From assembly GCF_963678975.1 (NCBI RefSeq), contig NC_089273.1:23082356-23146355 (forward strand): a DNA stretch of 64,000 nucleotides. The letters are read 5' to 3'. The notes beneath the pieces were generated by a model. The model searched no databases. It saw nothing but the letters and a program-made list of their open reading frames with translations, and had not been told where the DNA came from. Shown in pieces: positions 1 through 10,257 of the stretch (position 1 is the stretch's first letter; every line of letters begins with the position of its first letter). A program made the translations under genes and the position numbers. The DNA is from Dysidea avara. Lineage: Eukaryota; Porifera; Demospongiae; Dictyoceratida; Dysideidae.

Positions 1-560
1 CAAACTCTCTGCAGGGTGATTTTTTTGTAGCTGAACTCCCTACAGGATGGTCTTTGTAGCTGATGTCTCTACAGGTGACTTGTTTCTAGCTGATTTCTCT
101 ACAGGATGATTTCTTTGTACTTGAACTCTCTACAGGGTGATATTTTTCTAGTTGAACTCTCCACAGGGTGATCACTTCACAGTTGAACCCTCTACAAGGT
201 GGCATCTTCTCTCTGATCTTTCTACAGTGTGATTTATTTGTAGCTGAACTCTCTACAAGGTGAAGTTTTCTAGTTGAGCTCTCTTTTGTTTCTAGCTGAT
301 CTCTCTACAGAGTAACTTGTTAGTAAAGCTGAAGTGAAGTCTTTACATGGTGGATTTTGGTTGTTAAACTCTCTGCATAAAGACTTGTTTGTAGAAGAAC
401 TTCTACAGAGTGAATTGTTTGTGGCTGAACTCTCAACAGGGTGCATATATTGTTTATAGCTGAACTCTCTATAGGGTGACTTACTTCTTGCTGAACTGTC
501 TGTAAGATTAACTGTTTGCAGCTGAACTCCCTACAGAATAACTTGTAATGCAATAGAATT
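1..560 (+). repeat. 30-31-bp satellite array, right arm of FB1 copy a
   Basis: Degenerate tandem repeat with the recurring core tagctgaactctctacag followed by gtgatttgttt-like spacers, about 30-31 bp per unit. It is truncated by the window edge. The same units occur at 13130-14960 and 16976-17885 in this orientation and at 10920-12855 in the opposite orientation. The short open frames crossing it are not genes. Confidence 0.85.
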
Positions 561-1910
561 CTATGATGGAGTAAATAAATTAGCTGAATACTCTATTAGG
601 GTAACTGTTCTATTGGAGTAATCTCACATTTGCTACACGGAGTTGACTTTCGAATCATAACTCAGTGGTTTGTAATACAATTATTCTGTACTACTGCAAG
701 TACTTCTAAGAAGATTATACCAGCTATACAACGATTTTCAGCTCATTGCTCTAAGCGGTTTGCTTAATAGGCGTAAAAACTAATACTTTTTATTCATAAA
801 AATCAATCGCGTAATTGTGACACAGGTTGGGTTCAGCGTTGAAACCCGGTCGGGTCATCCGGGTCACATTTTCTCCGGGTCATCCGGGTCTGACACCGTT
901 TACAATTTATCCGGGTCTGACCCGGATTGGATCACGTGAGAAACGAAATTGTTAGTTTGACGACGTGGAACTTATAAACGCGATAGCTCTTTCGTGAGCC
1001 ACGCCCACTTATCGCATTACCAACATATGCTCAGCCACGCCTATTTGTTAGTAAGTGCAGTATGTAGCACGAAACTGAGGGTATCTATGGTGAGGGATAG
1101 CTATTGTCAGTAGGTGAAGAACGTTCTCTTTTTTTTGGTCTTCAACCTTTTCTTTTGGTCTTCAACCTACAGCTAGGCTGAAGTTGCAATATTTACTCAA
1201 CACGAATGGAACGCTCAAAATGTAGACTAGTTCTCTCGCCCGAGACTAGCCGAAACACGTCGCGGGTTTAATTAATCCGGGTCACATCCGGGTGTGACCC
1301 GGATTGCTTTCCGGGTCAGTGGGTCATCCGGGTCAGCAGTAGTGACCCGGTTTCAACGTTGGTTGGGTTTTATGTCATATCTCCATAGTCATTATCTGGA
1401 TTCGTTTCAAACCACAAAAAGTCACTCCTACGATGGTTGCTCCATCTACATAGCAATTTTCAACTCATTCCATGAAGCGGTTTACCCTGTAGGCGTGACA
1501 ACAAATCGATCTTGTTTTACGCAAATAATCGATCATAACTCCTGAACCATTCATCGGATTTGCACCAAATGTGATGCTAGGATTCGCCTTTGGACTCTTT
1601 TTCTGCGTACCGAAATTCAAGGCGATCGCAGTACGTATTTGCGTTTATAGCAATTTTTGCAAGTGTGCGAAAACACGAAGAAAGAAATTGAAACTATGGC
1701 AGCTCGTATGTCGGATATGGCTGGAGTGATTTCCTTCAAATTTGGTATGTAGACATATCTGGCTTACGGACAACTCGGTAGCAAATTTGGTTCCAATCGG
1801 AAAAGGAATCACCGGGATACAAAGGTGTGAAAATGACTTTTTCTTCCTGTCAATATACCCACGGTGTGGCTCGCCGGATTTTTGGGCCGCACGATACATA
1901 TCGTGTGTCT
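561..1910 (+). repeat. Conserved non-coding tail of FB1 copy a
   Basis: After the satellite comes a conserved tail that recurs at 14961-15740 and 17886-19093 in the same orientation, and as the reverse complement at 5259-5661 plus 10499-10920. Landmarks in order are a CTCTATTAGGG motif, a cgtgcgtaattgtgacac-like block, a block with ggttccaatcgg, and a terminal block ttgggccgcacgata followed by a short palindrome ending in tcgtgtgtct. No open frame is conserved between copies, so it is treated as non-coding. A hAT-like MITE interrupts it at 834-1361. Confidence 0.8.
834..1361. mobile_element. hAT-like MITE with 8-bp target duplication
   Basis: The 528-bp insert begins CAGCGTTGAAACCCGG and ends in the near-perfect inverse CCGGTTTCAACGTTG. 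Direct copies of gttgggtt flank it at 826-833 and 1362-1369. Inside are several copies of the word ccgggtcatccgggtc in both orientations. There is no coding potential. The 8-bp duplication and the CA start fit the hAT superfamily; the assignment is an inference. A decayed relative lies near 31298-31475. Confidence 0.8.
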
Positions 1911-2149
1911 TATTATCGTCTTTTCTACACGGCTATTTCTAACTAGCTTAGTTTCACCTAACATTTAATCATTGTACATCAACAGAATCACCTACTAACG
2001 GCGATCAAAATGGCCTTTATTTAAAGCCTATGACTTCTACTACTGTGAAAATATAGCTAGTTGTTTATTGCCTATTCACCTGGACGTACATATAATGATG
2101 GCTGGCTTTTGTGTAAGGACCTACATGTATTACGCTGGTCTCCAAAGGG
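1911..2149. other. Low-copy sequence, nothing recognised
   Basis: AT-rich sequence between the end of FB1 copy a and a MITE fragment. No convincing frame, RNA gene or repeat was seen. Confidence 0.4.
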
Positions 2150-2251
2150 TTAATCAGTATAAGGAGTGAAATGTTACATCATTTGTTTGCTGGTATGTAA
2201 CATGTGTGGAAAAGTACCTTTATCAAGTTTATGCAAATCTGGTCGCATATA
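2150..2251. mobile_element. Fragment of the TGTGACC-type hairpin MITE
   Basis: This matches the right-hand part of the MITEs at 32440-32690 and 49065-49315: a gtataaggagt block, then tttgctggtatgt, then gtgtggaaaag and a degraded terminal repeat ending in the equivalent of GGTCACATA. The left terminal repeat is missing. Confidence 0.6.
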
Positions 2252-2641
2252 TAGTGTAAGCCACCAATGCTCGACCACCATAGGTTCGGACGCGACTTTT
2301 CTTTTAACCTGCAAAGACAATATCTGCTTTTACTTTGTCTTTGGAGAGGTCTAGGCCATAAACTCTTGCATGCAAAATTTCAAACCTGCAGCTTTCTTCG
2401 TCTGGCTGTAGGAGCTGCAAAAGTGTCTTGTCCGAATGTTCTCAATTCTCGGACAAAAATATGTATTAGCGGTCGAGTGGCACTGCTCGTAATGCTTGAA
2501 GCTGATCGAGTCTTTCTGTGCTTGATATGAAAGAGCAACTCTTACACTCTCCAAATATATGCAGATATTTGGCTTAGTCATTATTGGCTGTGAATTACAA
2601 AGCTCGAAAGTCACCTCTGTCGTGCAATCTTAAATTCGGCC

Positions 2642-3090
2642 ATATTATTATTATTTGGGGGAAAAGGACAGACAGCAAAGCTGATTAAGCACAAACAATT
2701 ACAAAATATAAGTGCTAGAGTGTTCAGTTCAATTAGGTGCAATGGCAGTGAATTCCATTCCCGAATGGTTCTTGGAAAGTAGCTTGTCATGTAGGTGGTG
2801 GTGTTTGTTGGTGGTACAATCAAGTGAAACGGATGATGATGTCTAGTGTGTCTGGTGGTGAAATGAATGTATTCTGGTAAAGATAAGCCAATTCCTCCAT
2901 GCATTATTTAATAGAACAAATTAAGCCTCTGTTGCTTCCTTCTCTTCACTAGGGGTAACCAGTTGAGCTGTTCCAGCATGGCACTAACACTACTGTGATA
3001 ACTATAGTCAGATAGAACCCATCTAGCTGCACAACTCTGAACCTTTTCTAAGACTGATATCTGAGTCTGATAGTATGTGAAGATTGTGCA
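2642..3090 (-). mobile_element. 3' fragment of a CR1/L2-like LINE
   Basis: On the minus strand this encodes the C-terminal end of a LINE reverse-transcriptase protein. One frame (2908-3096) holds the usual segment before the end, with AARWVLSDYS and LNWLPLVKRRK. A second frame (2611-2904) holds the terminal FPRTIREWNSLPLHLIE motif, so the coding region is frameshifted near 2905. The 3' end is a TAA-type microsatellite (2645-2655), as in the other LINEs here. The 5' truncation is at about 3090. Insertion into the left FB2 arm is shown by the uninterrupted right arm near 3850-3890. Confidence 0.8.
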
Positions 3091-4090
3091 AATCAAATAG
3101 TAATCTATATGGAATGCAAAGCTATTTTTAAGAGAACTGAGAGCATCAGCTACCGTTCAATAGTAAATAGACACATGTACGATGACCGCATATTGATTTT
3201 TGCCCAAATAGCTACATAACGTTTAGGCTTCTCTGACAGTAGCAGCCTAGCTATTGCACCTAGTACACATATACAGAATCCAAATGCACTTAAAAGGGGT
3301 TTGGAATATGCCACGTCTTAAAAATATCAAAAGTTTCTCTACAAAATGTTCAGGACATTTGCCAGATCGAAACACTCTAATAGAGCAGTCATCTATTAAA
3401 AAATTGGAAAAGTCAGAATGTCTGACTGCCATACCCAGGAATATTCAGTTCAGTAAGACTGTTAATGCATGTGTGAATTTGGTGATTGAAACATTCCATT
3501 ACTGATTATATGTGATAATGCATTGGCTGATCGTTATATAGGAGTAATTGAGTGCTCTATTAGAGTATTTCGATCAGGGTAATGTCCTGGACATTTTGGA
3601 GAGAACCTTTTGACATTTTTAAGACGTGGGATAGTCCAAATCCCATTTAAGTGCATTTCGATTCTATATATGTGTGCTGGGTACAATAGCTAGGCTGCTA
3701 CTGTAAGAGTATCCTAAATACAATACAGCAATTTGGGAAAAAAATCAAGGTGTGGTGATTGTGCATGTGTTTATTTACTATTGAACGATAGCTGATGCTC
3801 TCAGTTCTCATAAAATAGCTTTGCATTCCATATAGATTGCTATTTGATTTGCACAAGCTTCACATATGGCTGAATTTAAGATTGCACCAGAGAGGTTAAT
3901 TTGGAGCTTTGTAATTCACAGCCAATAAGAACTAAGCTAAATGTCTGCATATATTTGGAGAGTGTAAGAGTTGCTCTTTTATATCAAGCACAGAAAGACT
4001 CGATCAGCGTCAAGCATTACGAGCAGTGCCACTCGATCGATAATACATATTTTGTCCGATAACTGAGAACATTCGGACAGGCCATTTTTT

Positions 4091-4179
4091 TTAACCCGGG
4101 CTTGATGGACTGCCCTTGCCTACCACCCCCAGCACATAAATGGCCTATGCTGGACAAACCGGGACTTTCTTAGTCCATG
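4091..4179 (-). mobile_element. Short poly(A)-tailed retroposed fragment in FB2
   Basis: This is 88 bp ending (read on the minus strand) in an A-run after cccgggtt. It is flanked by direct repeats gacaggccattttt (about 4076-4089 and 4179-4192). The left FB2 arm lacks it, giving an empty-site comparison inside the window. The same joined sequence recurs at about 10275-10498, including the junction with FB2 DNA. Confidence 0.7.
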
Positions 4180-4408
4180 ACAGGCCATTTTTGCAGCTCC
4201 TGCAGCCAGACGAAGAAAGCTGCAGGTTTGAAATTTTGTATGCAAGAGTTTATGGCCTAGACCTCTCCAAAGTAATAGCAAGAGCAGAAATTTTCTTTGC
4301 AGGTTTAAAGAAAAACTGCGTGCGAACCTATGGTGTTCGAACATTGGTGGCTTAATCTTATATAGTGCTGTTGACAACAGAATAGACTTCAAAATATATC
4401 TAAATACT

Positions 4409-5094
4409 CTATCTAATTAAAAACAGCTAAGCTGTAAAAAAAGGTGCGGCCCCAAAACGGCCATGGTGAAAAAAGATGTGAAATCCAAGGTGGTGGCCAA
4501 GAAATGGCTGTGATGGTAGCAGCGGCGGAGGAAGTAGTTGATATGAGTAGGGGCTCCGCTGGGCTGACCCAGACTTATTTCTATAGTTTGGTAAGGTGAG
4601 ACCAAAAAGAAAAGGTCACAACCAACTAACAAGAGTTTTCCACCGCACCAGCTACCATTTCTAGCTGATAAACTACATAAAAATCCTTACATAGCTCGCT
4701 GCACACTAACTACTTTATTAGAGTGACTGCTCTATTAGAGATCTCGATCTTTATCACGGTCTTCAAGAAAGATAATTTCGGTGTGATATCATTCTGAGGG
4801 GGGCTAAGCCCCCCCTCAGCAGACCGAAGGGGTGCTTTAGTCCCCTAGCCCCCCCCTTCCGCCGCCTATGGATGGTAGGTTAGTGGTAAAAATTTTAATA
4901 ACGACAATCCAGGTGAATTTGGTGCCGCTTGATCTTAGCACAAAGTTCACCTGAATTGTTGTTATTAAAATTTTTACCATTAACCTACCATCACAGCCAT
5001 TTCTTGGCCGCCAACTTGGACTTCACATCTTTTTTCACCATTGCCTTTTTGGGGCCGCACCTTGTTTTACAGCTTGGCTGTTTTTGATTAGATT
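4409..5094. repeat. Hairpin element H, copy 1
   Basis: The inverted repeats start tctaattaaaaacagctaag and end in the complement near 5070-5094. The arms contain the shared words gctgtaaaaaaaggtgcggcc and ccaagaaatggctgtgatgg, and the centre is a short loop around 4920-4950. A second copy lies at 16483-16815 and half a copy at 12962-13125. A hAT-like MITE is inserted at 4520-4870. No coding potential. Confidence 0.8.
4520..4870. mobile_element. hAT-like MITE inserted in hairpin H
   Basis: This 351-bp insert is flanked by gatggtag at 4512-4519 and 4871-4878. The ends are CAGCGGCGGAGG and the inverse of CATAGGCGGCGGA, imperfect but alike. A CTCTATTAGAG motif and a C-rich tract near the right end (about 4795-4860) lie inside. 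The 8-bp duplication and CAGNGGCGGA-like ends are typical of hAT. The related element at 46410-46704 has a CCGCCTATG end too. Confidence 0.75.
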
Positions 5095-5258
5095 TCACTT
5101 CTTTTTGTATTTGTATACCCCAAATCCGGTCATAGGCCGGCTTTGGGGATTTTCTTTTCTTTACCACAGGAAGAAAAGATGAAGCAAATGTTACATACTT
5201 TAAATATTTCTGATTTATCAGTAAATGTACAAATTATATATATATATAATACATATCA
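5095..5258. repeat. Linker that accompanies hairpin H
   Basis: This contains a small hairpin (cggtcataggccggctttgggg) and an AT-rich stretch with a TA microsatellite near 5228-5250. The first part recurs, reversed, at 12885-12960 and in weak form at 16816-16860. It joins H to FB1. Confidence 0.55.
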
Positions 5259-5667
5259 AGACACACGATAGTGTGTCGTGCGGCCCAAGAAGCCGGCGCG
5301 CCACACCGTGAGTATATTAACAGGAAGAAAGAAAACGCAATTTTCACACCTATGTAGCTCTGTGATCCCTTATCAGATTGGAACCAAATTTGCTAGAGAC
5401 GTGCCGCCCAGTTAGGGGAGTCTACATTCCAAATTTGAAGAAAATCGCTCCAGCCATTTCCGAGATACGAGCGAACACAATTTCGTTTGAATTTCTTCTT
5501 CATTTTGTACACTCCGCAAAATTCGCCATGAAACACGAATTCGTACTCGGATTGGGCTGAAATTTGGCACACTTAAAGGGCTCATTAAGGCGGATCTCCG
5601 TACCAACTTTGGTAGGAATCCGATGAACATTAACGGAGTTATGACCGATTATTTGCGTAAACTTCCT

Positions 5668-6202
5668 TTTCAGTGGAACATGCTTTATCCTGTCCCAAGA
5701 GTGGCTTACCTTCTATCCGACACAATGAGATCAGTGATCTAACTGCTACCCTGTTGACTGAAGTATGCTCTTAGGTAGCTGTTGAACCAGACCTCCAGCT
5801 GGTTTCACAGCAGGACTACCCTGCTTCTGCCAATATCCAAGATAGTGCCCGTCTTGACATCGCCATGAATGGTTTTTTGGGGTGGAAGAAGTGAAAGATG
5901 TTTTGTGGATGTGCGGGTGTTCAATCCTCTGGCTGCTTCTAATGCGTCCTCATCACTGGCCTCCTGTTATCGGAGGCACGAGAACATTAAGATACGTGCG
6001 TATGCTCAGAGAATTCGTGAGAAGGAGCATGCCTCTTTTACCCCCCTGGTAATGTCTGCCTCTGGTGGTCTGGCTCATGAGGCTTCTGTTTTTTATCAAC
6101 GCTTGGCTCATCAACTTTCAAACAAGTGGGGCGATGATTACTCTGTTGTCATGGGGTGGTTGAGGTGCTGTCTATCTTTTTCTCTCTTGCAGTCCTCCAT
6201 AC
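5668..6202 (+). pseudogene. C-terminal domain of a LINE R reverse-transcriptase protein, first part
   Basis: Read in order, the translation gives FSVEHALSCPKSGLPSIRHN, then ARLDIAMNG, then FVDVRVFNPLAA, CYRRHE, HASFTPLVMSASGG and WLRCCLSFSLLQSSI. From memory, such a block follows the reverse transcriptase in a widespread family of metazoan retroelement proteins. The H-x3-C piece and the later D...DVR spacing resemble the Cys-His motif and restriction-like endonuclease core of R2-type LINEs; that reading is an inference. An in-frame stop lies near 5774 and the frame shifts near 5870, so the copy is dead. The last codons continue after the nested element at 10150-10254. Confidence 0.7.
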
Positions 6203-6543
6203 ACTGTTAAAAAAGGTTCTTTATTAAACACCTCTTGGGGTGTTATATCTACAATTGTTGTCAGGCTCCCCCTTAGGGTGTCCCAGTACACCCTTAAAGG
6301 AGTTTCAGTAACACTCACCAACGGTGTTCCAATAAACTTTAAGGTGGTATACATAACACCCCTAGGTGTTTCAATAATGTCTTTAGCAGTGTTCAGTAGT
6401 CTTACAATTTTATTAGGGTGATATTAAAAGTACAAGCATTGAAAACTGCTATACATAATGTATAAACTTAATTTCATAAGAGTTTATTGTTCTATACACA
6501 TTATCTCCAGATTGGAATAACAGTCTCCAGTTGCAACAGCTAC

Positions 6544-6681
6544 TCATCTTCTTAGTACTGGAATGGAACTAGTGATGGAAGACTCAGCTACCCTCATCTT
6601 CAGGATCGCGTCCGGTAATAACCAGAAATGGTTCTGACTGACAATTTGAAACTGCACAGAGTCTACATCGACATCACGTCA
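6544..6681 (-). pseudogene. Possible last exon of an unrecognised gene in the 6203-10149 element
   Basis: On the minus strand a good acceptor (tttttatttgcag) precedes an open stretch of about 45 codons. It contains VDVDSVQFQIVSQNHFWLLP and SSIPVLRR and ends at a TGA (6544-6546). It lies downstream of the other minus-strand exon-like pieces at 7078-7166, 7221-7305, 7463-7690 and 8132-8211. No family was recognised. The frame is assumed from openness only. Confidence 0.35.
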
Positions 6682-6756
6682 CTGCAAATAAAAGAATAAA
6701 AATATATAACATATAACAAGCATGACAATAGGTACATATTTCAAGGAACTATAGTC

Positions 6757-6905
6757 TTGGCCGTATACCGCACATTACAAAATTTTGGTGATTTTACTCG
6801 AGAAGGAATTGGTGGATAATAATTGGTGAATAGTTGTGTCATATTGCATTTTTGGTGAATCAAAATCATTTTGCCAAATTAGCCAAAATTTTCTCCCACC
6901 GTACA
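6757..6905. mobile_element. Short inverted-repeat MITE-like sequence
   Basis: The sequence gtataccgcacattacaaaa on the left and the complement of accgtacag with ccaaaattttctccc on the right form weak inverted ends around an AT-rich core with repeated ttttggtga words. No clear target duplication. Confidence 0.35.
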
Positions 6906-7077
6906 GTAAGTAGTACTGGACTATTATTGATTTTGGATGCCAAGAAGCACTACAGCCTATCTAGAGTTGTAAATTTATATGCTAATACGTAATTAATGCT
7001 TCATGCAGTGAAACTATTAGAGGTTTTATATGTCAACCAAACATAACTTTGTGAATGTACACTACAGGTAAACATAC

Positions 7078-7166
7078 CTCAAAATTCTTAAGAAAACACT
7101 ATCTTTGCAAACCATCTTGGATGTAACAGATGACAAATCAGCTTCCAAGTACACAATCAGTAACAT
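7078..7166 (-). pseudogene. Exon-like segment of the minus-strand gene in the 6203-10149 element
   Basis: This 89-bp segment lies between an acceptor (ttattttctcag) and a GTATGT donor after AATTTTGAG. It reads MLLIVYLEADLSSVTSK then MVCKDSVFLRIL. It follows the segment 7221-7305 after a short intron-sized gap of about 54 bp. The junction phase with that segment is not clean, so either the boundaries are misread or the gene has decayed. Confidence 0.35.
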
Positions 7167-7220
7167 CTGAGAAAAATAAGACCTTCTTACATACATTCAG
7201 TATTCTTAATTGTTACTTAC

Positions 7221-7305
7221 CATCTGGGTGGACAAAAATCATTAGCTACATTCACCAAGAAGTTCCAATAGCTTCTTAAATTATGGCCTGGTCTTACACT
7301 AAAAT
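7221..7305 (-). pseudogene. Exon-like segment of the minus-strand gene in the 6203-10149 element
   Basis: On the minus strand the acceptor gtcaacattttag is followed by an open stretch reading VRPGHNLRSYWNFLVNVAND then FCPPRW, ending at a GTAAGT donor (complement at 7215-7220). No family recognised. Confidence 0.35.
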
Positions 7306-7462
7306 GTTGACATCAATTTTGTTCTCCACATAGGCCAGTTGATAAAAATGAAGTCCTTTATACTGTCGTCAATTGGAACAGTTGCTTTAACCTTGTTTTG
7401 TATCTATATACCAAAAGAAAACATAATTTTAAAACTATAACAAACTATTATGGTACACTTAC

Positions 7463-7690
7463 CCAAGTACTTGAGTGCAAAGAGGGGAATTTTGATCGAC
7501 GACCTCTGACAAAAGTGGACATTCAGTCACTATTAAAGCCAGGCGTTCAGTAGGGTTAAATCCACTTATCTTCGAATTGTACAGTTTCTTTGCCACCCTC
7601 TTTTAATAGTCACCCTTCATGGACTGAATAGCGTTATCATACTCAGCCATCAGAAATTTCCAATCCATTGTTGTTGGACTCCATTCTCAA
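7463..7690 (-). pseudogene. Exon-like segment of the minus-strand gene in the 6203-10149 element
   Basis: The minus-strand translation contains KFLMAEYDNAIQSMKGDY, VAKKLYNSKISGFNPTERLA and LIVTECPLLSEVVDQNS, and ends CTQVLG at a GTAAGT donor (complement at 7457-7462). One in-frame stop (after GDY) interrupts it. The composition looks protein-like, with amphipathic helices, but no domain was recognised. Further upstream, about 7810-7910 also reads openly (MPRTCIIAHPKSEAYNVVCQ). Confidence 0.4.
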
Positions 7691-8131
7691 GTTTTTTAGT
7701 TGGTTCATTACTGATACTTTGATCAATTTGTTTGCTACACCCTCCTCTGAATTCTTAATTTCTAAAATAAACCAGTATATCAAGGTTTTACACTTAACAA
7801 CATACTGACACAAGTCCACTGTCCATTGTCATCCAGGACCTAGCTGGGTGCCACTTTTGAACCAGCTTCTGGCACACCACATTGTAAGCCTCTGACTTTG
7901 GATGTGCAATGATGCATGTTCTTGGCATCTGAGCTATCTCCTGTCTGCCCTGCCAGTTGTCAAACCAGTGGAAATGGCCTCTAATATTGTCACGAGAATG
8001 TATAAAGTTCTACTGAAGACACCAGTCTCATTACGCTGTTCAGAAGTGAACACTTCTAATCGTCACCAGTTCTTTCTTCACAGCTATAGATCATGTATTA
8101 TTCACGTCAAAGTTGCCTGGCCGTTACTCAC

Positions 8132-8211
8132 CTTTTCCCACTCTGGGCGCCCAAGCACTGACAGCCGCTGCAGCCGGGTACAAATCGTCTTCCACATTCC
8201 CACCGTCGATG
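8132..8211 (-). pseudogene. Exon-like segment of the minus-strand gene in the 6203-10149 element
   Basis: This 80-bp minus-strand segment reads SIDGGNVEDDLYPAAAAVSA then WAPRVGKG between an AAATTTAACAG acceptor and an AAAG/GTGAGT donor (complement 8126-8131). It is the most upstream piece seen. The plus-strand frame 7902-8480 covering it is treated as a shadow. Confidence 0.3.
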
Positions 8212-9055
8212 CTGTTAAATTTTGGTACATTTCTTTACTATCGAAAGCTGCTCGCACGTTATCGTCTCAACTGCTTCTTTCGGTGGCCATATTACTGATA
8301 TTGTGCACCTGGTCTCGCACCTGGTCTCGCACCTGGTACACGCTATATAGTGCGCACTGCTGTTCAAAAGCTGGGCATTCAATGGAATACAATTGGATCA
8401 TCAAGTCATCACTTATTTCTTGGTATATTTTGACGTTCTGGAAGGTATGCGTGCATATAAATGCCAACACACGGGCCTAGGACTGCAGGGAGTGTAGCTC
8501 AGTATCCGCTTAAATTGTTCATTGGCCTTGTCACAATCAACTTTCATTAGTGAACATGTGTTGACATCTATTAGTTCTTGTAATTTTAAAGGTCGGATCA
8601 AGTGTATGAAAAATCTTGATAGCTAAGCTTGATGTATAAATCGGACTCACAAACTGGCGTTTTGAATCACGTCACAGTGTATGATGATGACCACAAGGCT
8701 ACCCGCCGGCATCACAAAGGAAAATTGCCTTCCATTTTGAACATGATATGGAGTCTCTTAATGATATTATTACATGACCAGCTGACGACTGGAGTGATTG
8801 AAAAGATGTTGGATTATGAAGTAGCATTTAATGTGTAGCCTTGTATCAACACTGACATTACCATGCTTATATAATGGATTGCAATCCTATGGCTGACAAA
8901 GCAGTACGGCACACAGAATTATTTACTTTATCAACTGCACGTACATTCATGCTCATATCTGTGACCTCTGCCTTTTGCACAGTGTACAATTTATATTTTA
9001 GATGTCTATAATTGTACGGAATTGAATTATTATTAATGCATACTAAAATCAAATA

Positions 9056-9703
9056 TGTGACCAGATTTTACAGAACCGATCCAAATCGCACATCAGGCAA
9101 AATCAAACTAACACCACCAGTGGATAGCTACACTATCGTACTACAAGTTTTGACCCTCAGCACTACTCAAACTACACGAGGCTGGTTTTTACACACGTCT
9201 TTTCTGGGTGGTGTGGAGTGCTCAAATGGCGGTTTCAGGCCTTGTGAAGGACCTGGCTTGGCAAGAGTCAGTGGTATACTGGTGGACAGCCTTATAATGT
9301 TGGCCAGACGTGTTCTCTGTTGATTTTGCTACATATCAGCCACTAGGGAGCCAGCACAGCCCTGTAATCTCGTGTCTGGACTCCAATAATGGTCTGCCTC
9401 CATTTTGAGGTATAACTTTTGCCCTCCCCGCCACCCCCCAGCCTCCACCCCTTTGTGAGCACTCGTGATACTACTTCGCTCGTCCAACTGCTCAGATTTT
9501 CTATCTTATTTGGCGGGAAACTGTACAAGCAGCTACAAGTACTGGAAGTGGCTTGAAAGGTAACAGATTGATGCATCTTTTGTGTAAATTTCATACGCGT
9601 GCTTGCTATCCTTGGAGAGTTATGCTGGCTTCAATTCTTTAAAACCGTTTATCTCGGAACTTCTAATGTGCGATTTGGATCGCTTTTCCAAAATCCAGTC
9701 ACA
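9056..9703. mobile_element. TGTGAC-type MITE, TA-flanked, 648 bp
   Basis: The terminal repeats begin TGTGACCAGATTTT and end with the near inverse AAAATCCAGTCACA. Subterminal blocks gatccaaatcgcacat and atgtgcgatttggatc are exact inverses. TA flanks both ends, as expected for Tc1/mariner-type non-autonomous elements. The interior is not shared with the 15783 family. No credible gene. Confidence 0.75.
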
Positions 9704-10149
9704 TATACAGAATGTACAAACACTATTAGTACTTGTAAAAGCAGTTATTGACGTACAATCTAGCAAGCTACAGTACGTTGATGGATTGAGTGTGGATATA
9801 GTATTTCTGATCTGTTCGTCTGCATGCTGAGCTCAGTGTAACATTGTTTGGGCTTCACTGTTGCACTTAACTAAATCAGCAACACTGCATGAGTTTATAA
9901 TCCTATAGCATCACTGTATGGTGTGTAGACTCATTCCTACATTAAAAGAAATTCATTTCAAATGTATCAGTATAGAGTGTACAATAACACCTTTAATACA
10001 CCCCAAAGGTGCTTCACTACACCTATTACAATCCAATAACATTATAGGCGTAATATAACACCCCTGGGTGTAAATGTACACTTGTAAAGGTGTAGGTGTT
10101 CCATAAACACCTTTGTCAGGGTGTAACTGAACACCTCTGTTTTAACAGT

Positions 10150-10254
10150 ATACAATGCATCCGCGGAGCCCGCTCATCCATCGGTCACTATGTTAAGACT
10201 GCCCCAATTGTGGAGCTGATTAGGGCAGAGTCTCAGTTTCAAGAAAATTTCTGA
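10150..10254 (+). pseudogene. C-terminal domain of LINE R, last codons
   Basis: This continues the frame broken by the 6203-10149 element: IQCIRGARSSIGHYVKTAPI, then VELIRAESQFQENF and TGA at 10252-10254. The CIRGARS motif is the usual end of this domain and is also seen, as CIRGSRSRSK, in the minus-strand copy at 18294-18470. Confidence 0.65.
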
Positions 10255-10257
10255 TTA

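Larger units (their letters stand above)
2252..4362. repeat. Foldback element FB2 with about 0.8-1.2-kb inverted arms
   Basis: The left arm (about 2252-3440) and right arm (about 3545-4362) are inverted copies. Outer edges pair as taagccaccaatg and cattggtggcttaat. Inner landmarks such as the gcacagaaagactcgatcag block near 4000 and its complement near 2515 pair too. The arms differ in length because the left one carries a LINE fragment (2642-3090) and the right one an 88-bp retroposed fragment (4091-4179). The loop near 3440-3545 is flanked by CTCTAATAGAG motifs. No protein is encoded. Confidence 0.8.
6203..10149. mobile_element. Inverted-repeat element of unknown superfamily with 4-bp target duplication
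   Basis: The ends are ACTGTTAAAA and its exact inverse TTTTAACAGT, flanked by ATAC at 6199-6202 and 10150-10153. Removing it restores the reading frame of the LINE R fragment (codons for SSI then QCIRG). Both subterminal regions, about 200 bp each, carry many copies of GGTGT/AACACC words in both orientations. A series of exon-like segments on the minus strand (6544-8211) may be its gene. A MITE lies at 9056-9703. The superfamily was not recognised. Confidence 0.75.

Noticed and set aside
2166-2614. Short overlapping frames on both strands
   Set aside because: They lie in an FB2 arm and are mirrored at 3960-4390 by the inverted arm; no conserved protein.
5869-6210. Independent small host gene
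   Set aside because: The translation is the C-terminal domain of a LINE R protein and continues after the nested element at 10150.
7902-8480. Plus-strand frame of 192 codons
   Set aside because: No recognisable motif, low-complexity RTWSRTW part due to a short tandem repeat near 8300-8330. The opposite strand has better exon signals.
6203-10149. Polinton/Maverick identity for the long inverted-repeat element
   Set aside because: Too short, 4-bp rather than 6-bp duplication, and no capsid, polymerase or integrase-like sequence seen.
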